A DNA stretch of 5,123 bases from NCBI GenBank assembly GCA_035560935.1, contig DATMYQ010000187.1:1-5123 (forward strand). Reading direction: 5' to 3'. Below are positions 1 through 5,123 of this stretch, in pieces. Made by a program: the position numbers and the translations under genes. The first letter of the stretch is position 1. Each line of letters starts with the position of its first letter. The DNA comes from DATMYQ01 sp035560935. GTDB taxonomy: Bacteria > Bacillota > Negativicutes > Sporomusales > Sporomusaceae. Below the pieces are notes generated by a model. The model was not told where the DNA came from, did not search any database, and worked only from the letters and a program-made list of their open reading frames with translations.

Positions 1-69
1 AAGTAAGCAGAGAATTGAATAATTGCATAACAGGAAACGCTGCACTGATCGGCAGCAAATATACCAAAT

Positions 70-77
70 AGGAGGGG
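70..77 (+). promoter_or_regulatory. Ribosome binding site that decides the TTG start of the EF-G-like gene
   Basis: AGGAGGGG is a strong Shine-Dalgarno match. Two in-frame TTG codons follow it, at 78 and at 84. The first touches the Shine-Dalgarno with no spacer, which would not allow normal initiation. The second lies 6 nt downstream, close to the optimum. There is no in-frame ATG at this point, so TTG at 84 is the preferred start (protein beginning MKEYKSS). Confidence 0.8.
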
Positions 78-83
78 TTGGAC

Positions 84-2168
84 TTGAAAGAGTACAAAAG
101 TAGCGCCATCAGAAACGCCGGAATTGTCGCCCACGGGGGAGCCGGAAAAACCTCCCTCGCGGAAGCACTGTTATTCAACTCCGGAGCGGTAACCAGACTG
201 GGAAGAGTAGACGACGGGTCTGCCACCACTGACTTTGAACCGGAAGAAGTCAAGCGAAAAGTGACGATCAGTGCAGCTTTAGCTCCCTGTGAATGGAACG
301 ACCACAAAATTAACTTCATCGATACTCCCGGATATTCCGATTTTGTTGCGGATGTTAAGGGGACATTGCGAGCGGTTGACAGCGCTTTAGTAGTACTTTG
401 CGCCGCTTCCGGCGTTGAAGTTGAAACGGAAAAAGTATGGCGATATGCGCAGGAACTTCAATTGCCGCGTATCGCATTTATTAATAAAATGGACCGTGAA
501 AATGCGGATTTTTACAATGTAATCGATAATATGAAGGAAATCCTGGGGAATGGCATTATTCCGTTGAATTTGCCAATCGGTTCCCAGGATTCTTTTAAAG
601 GGATTATCGATTTGCTCAAGATGAAAGCATTTGTTCCCGCCAATCCACAGGGAACCCAATATACGGAAATTGACATTCCGGCGGATTTACTGGACCGGGC
701 CACGGAGTTTCGCATGGCGTTGATTGAATCCGCGGCGGAGTCCGATGACGACTTGCTGAACAAATATCTAGAAGGCGAAGAGCTTTCCGACGTGGAAATT
801 GCCAACGGCTTGCTAAGCGGGATTGCTCAAGCGAAAATATTCCCTGTTTTCTGCGGCTCGGCGGCAAAAAATATTGGTGTACGTCAACTGCTGGATGCAG
901 TGATAAGATATTCGCCGTCGCCGGAAACCCATACGGTAAGCGGTGTTCATCCGTCCAGCAAAGACCCTGTGGAGCGAAAATCCGGCGATCCTTTCTCGGC
1001 GATGGTATTTAAGACGACGGCCGATCCCTTTGTGGGGCGGTTGAGCTACATCCGGATTTTTTCCGGAACCATGAAACCGGACAGCAGTTTATACAATGCC
1101 AGCAAGGAAAAAACAGAACGGATCGGCAACGTGTTCACCATGCGCGGCAAAATACAGGACCCGATGACTGTTGTGCATGCCGGTGACATTGTGGTTGTGG
1201 CTAAACTCCAGGATACGTCTACGGGAGATAGTCTCTGCGATAAAGAAAAACCCGTAATTTATCCCCCCATAGAATATCCCAAGCCGATGTTCATCATGGG
1301 TATGGAAGCCAAGAACAAAGGGGACGAAGATAAAATCGGCAATGCGCTCACGCGACTGATGGATGAAGATCCTACCTTCCGTTCCCGCAAAAATGCCGAA
1401 ACCCATCAGTTGCTGGTCAGCGGGATGGGAGAATTGCACATTGATATTATGGCGGAGCGGATGAAGCGCAAGTTTGGCGTGGATATTCTGCTCAGCGACC
1501 CCAAAGTTCCTTACCGTGAAACGATCAGGGGTTCGGTGAAAATTGAGGGCAAACATAAGAAACAAAGCGGTGGCCACGGTCAGTTCGGACATGTCTGGCT
1601 GCAGCTGGATCCATTGCCGCCGGGCAGCGATTTCCAATTCGTGGATTCTATTTTTGGCGGAGCTGTACCGCGTCAGTACATTCCCGCGGTGGAAAAAGGC
1701 GTTCATGACGCCATGGCCAGCGGAATCTTGGCCGGATATCCAATGGTCGATATAAAAGTTACCTTGTATGACGGTTCTTATCATACGGTGGATTCTTCGG
1801 AAATGGCTTTTAAAATCGCCAGTTCGCTGGCGCTGCGCAAGGGCGCCCTGCAGGCAAAACCGGTTCTGCTGGAACCGATTTCCAGCGTGGAAGTCATTAT
1901 GCCGGAAGCTTTTATGGGAGATGTCATCGGCGATTTGAACACCAAGCGCGGCCGGATTCAGGGGATGGATTCCATTGGGGGCGGTATGAGTATGGTAAAG
2001 GCTCAGGTTCCCATGTCGGAAATGTTCCGTTATTCCATTGATCTGCGCTCCATCACCCAGGGCCGGGGAACCTATGATCTCAGTTTCTCTCATTATGAAG
2101 AAGTTCCGCAGCGCATCGCCGACCATATTATTGCCAACGCGAAAAAAGACAAGGTGGAAGAAGCGTAA
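84..2168 (+). CDS. fusA2: Elongation factor G-like translational GTPase (FusA2 / EF-G-2 type)
   Basis: This is a ribosome-associated GTPase paralogue of EF-G. The 694 residues match the usual EF-G length of about 690, with all five domains visible (numbering from TTG at 84). The G domain has the P-loop AHGGAGKT at 16-23, the switch I Thr (KVTI) near 61, switch II DTPGYSDF at 80-87, NKMD at 134-137 and SAAK at 259-262. Domain II is about 303-383. Domain III contains GMGELHIDI at 447-455. Domain IV starts near 480, with GGHGQFGHVW near 496-505 and the tip motif YDGSYHTVDSSEMAF (His 567). Domain V follows from about 595. Canonical EF-G has AHIDAGKTT and DTPGHVDF; here the P-loop is GG-type and the catalytic switch II His is Tyr 84, both typical of the EF-G-like subfamily rather than the housekeeping factor. 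No rpsL, rpsG or tuf neighbour is present, so this is not the str operon copy. The exact cellular role of this subfamily is poorly known; GTPase activity and ribosome binding are expected from the family. An alternative start at 78 adds two residues. Confidence 0.93.
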   Translation: MKEYKSSAIRNAGIVAHGGAGKTSLAEALLFNSGAVTRLGRVDDGSATTDFEPEEVKRKVTISAALAPCEWNDHKINFIDTPGYSDFVADVKGTLRAVDSALVVLCAASGVEVETEKVWRYAQELQLPRIAFINKMDRENADFYNVIDNMKEILGNGIIPLNLPIGSQDSFKGIIDLLKMKAFVPANPQGTQYTEIDIPADLLDRATEFRMALIESAAESDDDLLNKYLEGEELSDVEIANGLLSGIAQAKIFPVFCGSAAKNIGVRQLLDAVIRYSPSPETHTVSGVHPSSKDPVERKSGDPFSAMVFKTTADPFVGRLSYIRIFSGTMKPDSSLYNASKEKTERIGNVFTMRGKIQDPMTVVHAGDIVVVAKLQDTSTGDSLCDKEKPVIYPPIEYPKPMFIMGMEAKNKGDEDKIGNALTRLMDEDPTFRSRKNAETHQLLVSGMGELHIDIMAERMKRKFGVDILLSDPKVPYRETIRGSVKIEGKHKKQSGGHGQFGHVWLQLDPLPPGSDFQFVDSIFGGAVPRQYIPAVEKGVHDAMASGILAGYPMVDIKVTLYDGSYHTVDSSEMAFKIASSLALRKGALQAKPVLLEPISSVEVIMPEAFMGDVIGDLNTKRGRIQGMDSIGGGMSMVKAQVPMSEMFRYSIDLRSITQGRGTYDLSFSHYEEVPQRIADHIIANAKKDKVEEA

Positions 2169-2179
2169 CAACAAAAAAA

Positions 2180-2211
2180 GCAGCTTGCCGAAACTCCGGC
2201 AGGCTGTTTTT
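2180..2211 (+). terminator. Intrinsic terminator after the EF-G-like gene
   Basis: The hairpin begins 12 nt past the stop codon. Arms CAGCTTGCCG (2181-2190) and CGGCAGGCTG (2197-2206) pair over 10 positions with one G-T wobble, around a 6-nt loop. Five T residues follow at 2207-2211. A run of seven A lies just upstream at 2173-2179, so the element could also terminate transcription arriving on the opposite strand. It separates this gene from pgeF. Confidence 0.9.
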
Positions 2212-2364
2212 ATGTTCGGATGGTGTCAAAAGTTGTACAAACGTGCTTGTTATGAAAAATGTAATTCAAAAGCAATTTCAGATGACATAAGATAAGCAAA
2301 GAAAGCAAATTTCATTGGCTTTAAAGAAGGACAGGGCTTCGATAATTCATTTTTAGCAAAGGGA

Positions 2365-2393
2365 TGGCGTCCGGAAAGGAAAAGCTTTATAAT
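2365..2393 (+). promoter_or_regulatory. Candidate sigma-A promoter for pgeF
   Basis: A perfect -10 box TATAAT lies at 2388-2393, 47 nt before the pgeF start. With a 17-nt spacer the -35 position is TGGCGT (2365-2370), which matches TTGACA at only two positions, so the call rests on the -10 box and on the need for a promoter after the preceding terminator. An alternative is TTATCA (2393-2398), 16 nt, GATAAT (2415-2420); it has a better -35 but would place the transcript start almost on the Shine-Dalgarno site. The rest of the gap from 2212 to 2440 is AT-rich and shows no convincing gene. Confidence 0.35.
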
Positions 2394-2440
2394 TATCATG
2401 CGCTCATCAAGTAAGATAATAGGTAGCTAAGGGGTGTTCT

Positions 2441-3262
2441 ATGTCATTTACATTACAACAGTCTGATTCCCAGCTTTGGTACGGATATTTCCCAGCCTTG
2501 AACATTGGTCCGGTCATTCACGGAATTTCCACCCGGACGGGAGGACGAAGCAAAGCTCCTTATAGCTCGCTGAACTTAGGCATGCATATTGGGGATGACG
2601 GCGTAGCCGTCAGGCTGAACCGGCAACTATTCTGCAACGCGCTGGGGATTCAAGCGGAACGCGTTGTCACGGCAGAACAGGTACATGGCACGGCGGTGGC
2701 GGTTATTGATCAGACTCACGCCGGCCGGGGGGCTCTTGATTATTCCGATTCCATACCGGCCGCGGATGCGCTGATTACCAATGTCCCGGGAATTCCTCTG
2801 ATGCTGTTTTTTGCCGATTGCGTGCCGATCCTGATTGTTGATCCGGTAAATTGGGCGGTTGGCGTAGTTCATGCCGGCTGGAAAGGCACGGCGGGAAGCA
2901 TTGTGGCCGAAACGCTGCAAGCCATGCACCGGCGCTATGGAACGGAGCCCCGGCAGTGCTTGGCGGGAATCGGCCCAGCCATCGGTCCTTGTTGCTATGA
3001 AGTGGATGAGAACCTGGCCGGAATTTGGCGGCAACGTTTTCCCCACGAAGCGCAGCTGCTGGTTCCACGGAGTGAGAATCGCTGGCTGCTGGATTTATGG
3101 AGCTCCAACCGGTGGCAGCTGGAAGAATGCGGCCTGGCGTCCGGACATATTTACAGCAGCTCCACTTGCACGGCCTGTCACACGTCCCATTTTTTTTCCC
3201 ACCGGGCGGAAATGGGGAGTACGGGGCGTCACGGCGCGCTGATCGCTTTGCGGAATAAATAG
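2441..3262 (+). CDS. pgeF: Peptidoglycan editing factor PgeF (YfiH, laccase-domain family)
   Basis: This is a cytoplasmic YfiH/DUF152-type protein of 273 residues, a usual length for the family. Signature blocks appear in order: HGISTRTGG (27-35), SLNLG with GDD (43-53), QVHG (80-83), ADALIT (108-113), FFADCVPI (123-130), VVHAGWKGT (142-150), GIGPAIGPCCYEV (176-188), CTACHTSHFFSHR (243-255) and GRHGALIAL (262-270). His 82, Cys 127 and His 144 correspond to the family's metal-binding triad, so the active site looks intact. In E. coli the family member prevents L-serine being wrongly built into peptidoglycan precursors; the human relative LACC1 and some bacterial homologues act on purine nucleosides (adenosine deaminase or phosphorylase activity). 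The older name, multicopper polyphenol oxidase, is probably misleading. ATG at 2441 is supported by AAGGGG (2429-2434) six bases upstream. The gene stands alone between two terminators, so neighbours give no hint about which activity matters here. Confidence 0.93.
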   Translation: MSFTLQQSDSQLWYGYFPALNIGPVIHGISTRTGGRSKAPYSSLNLGMHIGDDGVAVRLNRQLFCNALGIQAERVVTAEQVHGTAVAVIDQTHAGRGALDYSDSIPAADALITNVPGIPLMLFFADCVPILIVDPVNWAVGVVHAGWKGTAGSIVAETLQAMHRRYGTEPRQCLAGIGPAIGPCCYEVDENLAGIWRQRFPHEAQLLVPRSENRWLLDLWSSNRWQLEECGLASGHIYSSSTCTACHTSHFFSHRAEMGSTGRHGALIALRNK

Positions 3263-3275
3263 TTGTGATTACCGC

Positions 3276-3304
3276 TTGTGAGATTGCCGGTTTCGGATTA
3301 TAAT
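3276..3304 (+). promoter_or_regulatory. Promoter P1 between pgeF and the sigma-54 activator gene
   Basis: TTGTGA (3276-3281, 4 of 6 matches to TTGACA), an exact 17-nt spacer and a perfect TATAAT (3299-3304) form a good housekeeping-sigma promoter on the + strand. It lies just 13 nt past the pgeF stop codon. Transcription should begin near 3311, only about 25 nt before a strong terminator hairpin, so most P1 RNA would be short unless the hairpin is bypassed. Confidence 0.6.
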
Positions 3305-3314
3305 ACAATAAAGT

Positions 3315-3328
3315 GTCAGATTTCTGAC
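3315..3328 (+). repeat. Perfect 14-bp palindrome GTCAGATTTCTGAC between P1 and P2
   Basis: Six-base arms GTCAGA and TCTGAC flank a TT centre with no mismatch. It lies just downstream of the predicted P1 start point and overlaps the -35 position of P2, a suitable place for a repressor or autoregulatory operator. In RNA it could form a small 5-bp hairpin ahead of the terminator. Which, if either, applies cannot be told from the sequence. Confidence 0.5.
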
Positions 3329-3349
3329 GTATGGCAAAGATGCTATAAT
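3322..3349 (+). promoter_or_regulatory. Extended -10 promoter P2 for the sigma-54 activator gene
   Basis: TGCTATAAT (3341-3349) is a perfect TATAAT with the upstream TGn extension, which lowers dependence on a -35 box. The -35 position holds TTCTGA (3322-3327, 3 of 6 matches, 16-nt spacer). The predicted start, near 3356, gives a leader of about 60 nt to the ATG at 3418. The box lies inside the left arm of the terminator hairpin, so it could also be a chance product of that arm; the TGn context favours a real promoter. Confidence 0.5.
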
Positions 3350-3378
3350 CTGTTATGCAGGTTGTGGCATCTTTTTTT
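3336..3378 (+). terminator. Long intrinsic terminator after pgeF, in the leader of the activator gene
   Basis: A continuous 17-bp hairpin has its left arm at 3336-3352 (AAAGATGCTATAATCTG) and right arm at 3358-3374 (CAGGTTGTGGCATCTTT), with loop TTATG. All positions pair, three of them as G-T wobbles. A run of seven T follows at 3372-3378, the first three inside the stem. It should stop pgeF read-through and P1 transcripts about 40 nt before the next gene. Confidence 0.85.
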
Positions 3379-3417
3379 CAAATATGATGAAGTTCGTGTT
3401 CGGACAAGGAGGAAATT

Positions 3418-5123
3418 ATGCCTTACACCATTTCTTTATGGCAGCAGATGCCTCTATCCCGGAATTTTTTTATAGTTCCCGACGACTATTCCTGCGGTGA
3501 ACTGCTTGACTGCTGGCGGAAAAATTCCTGGGACGCGGTTTTATTGCGGGAAACAGAGGGATATTCCTATGTGATACCGGAGCGTTTGGACTCGACTGCC
3601 TCCTCCTGCGCCGACGCCGCCGTTCGCTGCCCGGTGATTTTTGCAGCGGAATATCAGATGATGGATATGGATCAGTGGCTTTCGCAGCACGGCAATACGG
3701 TGATTATCCTGGGGGAAGACGGTGAGATCGCCGGTGTGACGTCAGCGGTCATTATCGCCAGAACACTACTGAGAGATCAGCACTGCCTCCAATCCCGCTT
3801 TCAGTCCGTTTTGAATATCCTCAGTGAAGCGGTCTGCGTCATTGACCAGGAGGACCGGGTCGCCGTGTGGAATAAGAGTTCCGAACTACTTTACGGAATC
3901 ACGGCTCAGGAGATTGTGGGCCAGCCCATTGATCAATTTTTTTCCAATCTGATGCTTACTCAGGTTATTAAAGAAAAGAAAGAAGTAAAGGATAAATACC
4001 ATAACCCCTGTCAGGGGAAGCATGTTCTGATCAACGCGGCCCCCGTGAAGCTAAAGGATGAAATCATTGGCGGCGTATGTTCGGAAAGAGATATTACCGA
4101 GATTGTGAATTTGAACCAAGAATTGACGGACGCCAGTCAAAAAGTGCATTCACTGGAAACCACGCTGGACCAGCTGCATACGGAAGCGGATGCTTTTTCC
4201 GGTATTTGCGGACAGACTCCAGCCATTAAAGAAGCAATACAGATGGCGCGCAAAGTGGCCGGAGCCAATGTTCCGCTGCTGCTCAGAGGTGAAAGCGGCA
4301 CCGGCAAGGAGCTTTTTGCTCAGGCGATTCATCAGGCCAGCCGGCGTCCCGGCCGTTTTGTCGCGATCAATTGCGGTGCGATTCCGTCTAACTTGTTCGA
4401 AAGCGAATTATTCGGCTATGAATCGGGAGCGTTCACCGGTGCTGACCGGAAAGGAAAATCCGGTTTTTTTGAAATGGCGGAACAGGGAACGCTGTTTCTG
4501 GATGAAATCGGCGAGTTGCCCAAAGAGCTGCAGGTAAAATTACTGCGCGTGCTGCAGGAAAAAGTATATTACCGGATCGGCGGGAAAACGCCGCTGAAGA
4601 TTGATGTGCGCATTATTGCCGCCACCCATAGTGATTTGGAAAAAATGATTTTGGCGAATCAATTTCGTGAAGATCTCTATTACCGGTTAAACGTGGTATC
4701 ACTTTTTTTGCCGTCGCTGCGGGAACGCCGGGAAGATATTCCGGAGTTAGTATACCGGGGGTTGCAGCGCTATGGACAGTTGCACGTACAACCGATTGAG
4801 AAAGTGGAACCGTCGCTGATGGCCTTGTTTCTGGAACATCCCTGGCCAGGAAATGTCCGGGAGCTGTATAATGTGTTGGAACGCTTGGTGATTCTGGCGG
4901 AAGGCGCTGTCCTCACACCGGAGAATTTGCCGTTTGATTTTACCGGAACCGTGATCGCGTCAACGGCGGGCGGCGACAATACAGTCGCCGCCGTTCCCGG
5001 TAATTTTAGCGAAATGGGAATTCTGGAGAAGCGGATGATTGAAAGGGTCTTGGAAGAAGAAGATTATAACAAGGCAGCCGCGGCCAAACGCCTGGCGATT
5101 CCACGAAGTACATTGTATTATAA
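3418..5123 (+). CDS. Sigma-54-dependent transcriptional activator with CBS-like, PAS, AAA+ and Fis-type HTH regions (3' end cut by window)
   Basis: This is a bacterial enhancer-binding protein: it binds upstream DNA and uses ATP hydrolysis to open sigma-54 RNA polymerase promoters. The frame is open for 568 codons with no stop before the window edge. ATG at 3418 follows AAGGAGG (3406-3412) by 5 nt. Residues 1-120 are a poorly conserved sensor; TVIILGEDGEIAGVTS (about 94-109) resembles a CBS half. A PAS domain spans about 127-230 (SEAVCVIDQEDRVAVWN), ending in a likely coiled coil at 231-258. The AAA+ core has Walker A GESGTGKE (291-298), the sigma-54 contact loop GAFTGA (337-342), Walker B TLFLDE (358-363), sensor I ATH (402-404), FREDLYYRLN (416-425) with the Arg finger region, and sensor II PWPGNVREL (475-483). 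The HTH is at about 540-568, ending in the RSTLYY recognition helix, so only a few C-terminal residues are probably missing. There is no receiver domain, so control is likely by ligand or redox state rather than by a histidine kinase. The ligand and target genes are unknown; targets of such regulators often lie just downstream. Confidence 0.93.
   Translation, partial: MPYTISLWQQMPLSRNFFIVPDDYSCGELLDCWRKNSWDAVLLRETEGYSYVIPERLDSTASSCADAAVRCPVIFAAEYQMMDMDQWLSQHGNTVIILGEDGEIAGVTSAVIIARTLLRDQHCLQSRFQSVLNILSEAVCVIDQEDRVAVWNKSSELLYGITAQEIVGQPIDQFFSNLMLTQVIKEKKEVKDKYHNPCQGKHVLINAAPVKLKDEIIGGVCSERDITEIVNLNQELTDASQKVHSLETTLDQLHTEADAFSGICGQTPAIKEAIQMARKVAGANVPLLLRGESGTGKELFAQAIHQASRRPGRFVAINCGAIPSNLFESELFGYESGAFTGADRKGKSGFFEMAEQGTLFLDEIGELPKELQVKLLRVLQEKVYYRIGGKTPLKIDVRIIAATHSDLEKMILANQFREDLYYRLNVVSLFLPSLRERREDIPELVYRGLQRYGQLHVQPIEKVEPSLMALFLEHPWPGNVRELYNVLERLVILAEGAVLTPENLPFDFTGTVIASTAGGDNTVAAVPGNFSEMGILEKRMIERVLEEEDYNKAAAAKRLAIPRSTLYY

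Noticed and set aside
39..56. Short GCTGC / GCAGC hairpin ahead of the EF-G-like gene
   Set aside because: It has only five base pairs around an 8-nt loop and no T-tract, so it is too weak to call a terminator or regulatory structure.
1089..2174. Long antisense open frame of 361 codons on the - strand
   Set aside because: It lies wholly opposite the EF-G-like gene, has no recognisable domain and is low-complexity His/Arg/Phe-rich, as expected for the reverse of a conserved coding frame.
2302..2322. Imperfect inverted repeat AAAGCAAAT / ATTGGCTTT with a 3-nt loop
   Set aside because: It is nine positions with one A-G mismatch, AT-rich, with no T-tract and no link to a promoter; it could easily arise by chance in this AT-rich gap.
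3190..3197. Run of eight T inside pgeF as a possible slippage site
   Set aside because: The reading frame is intact across it and the downstream HFFSHR and GRHGALIAL motifs are in frame, so no frameshift need be invoked.
2775..3308. Antisense open frame of 177 codons over pgeF
   Set aside because: The + strand frame carries every YfiH signature motif; this frame has no family resemblance and runs across the pgeF stop and P1.
3263..3417. Search for a -24/-12 sigma-54 promoter ahead of the activator gene
   Set aside because: No GG-N10-GC pair in a TGGCAC/TTGC-like context was found here; the available promoters look like housekeeping-sigma types.
3278..3475. Small + strand open frame of 65 codons spanning the control region
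   Set aside because: It has no ribosome binding site, starts within the P1 promoter, passes through the terminator hairpin and overlaps the well-supported activator start in another frame.
4190..4537. + strand open frame of 115 codons inside the activator gene
   Set aside because: It is out of frame with the continuous AAA+ domain reading and has no motif of its own.

Overview
The window holds three protein-coding genes, all on the + strand. Each appears to be its own transcription unit, separated from the next by a recognisable terminator. The base composition is moderate, two of the three genes have strong purine-rich Shine-Dalgarno sites, and one gene starts with TTG. The content is an EF-G paralogue with a diverged GTPase centre, a YfiH/PgeF protein, and a sigma-54 activator with a PAS sensor. 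Together these suggest an anaerobic Firmicute, possibly one of the Negativicutes (Sporomusa-like). That assignment is an inference from gene style, not from a marker gene.

Layout: Positions 1-69 are an upstream flank with no convincing promoter. Positions 84-2168 encode a full-length EF-G-like translational GTPase (FusA2/EF-G-2 type), closed by a strong hairpin terminator at about 2180-2211. The 2212-2440 gap is AT-rich and non-coding, and holds one plausible promoter for the next gene. Positions 2441-3262 encode PgeF (YfiH, laccase-domain family), complete with its metal-binding His/Cys/His set. Positions 3263-3417 are a compact control region: a good promoter (P1), a 14-bp palindrome, and a 17-bp terminator hairpin whose left arm contains an extended -10 promoter (P2). 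From 3418 to the window edge an open frame of 568 codons encodes a sigma-54-dependent activator: an N-terminal CBS-like region, PAS, AAA+ with an intact GAFTGA loop, and a Fis-type HTH. The frame is cut off just after the recognition helix.

How they fit together: nothing shows that the three genes share a pathway. The first concerns ribosome or translation function, the second peptidoglycan precursor quality control or purine nucleoside metabolism, and the third is a signal-responsive regulator whose targets lie outside the window (often immediately downstream for this class). The most unusual part is the 155-bp region before the regulator. Its arrangement should stop read-through and P1 transcripts at the hairpin, while P2 transcripts, starting inside the hairpin loop, escape termination. 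I found no mobile element, CRISPR array, tRNA or rRNA.
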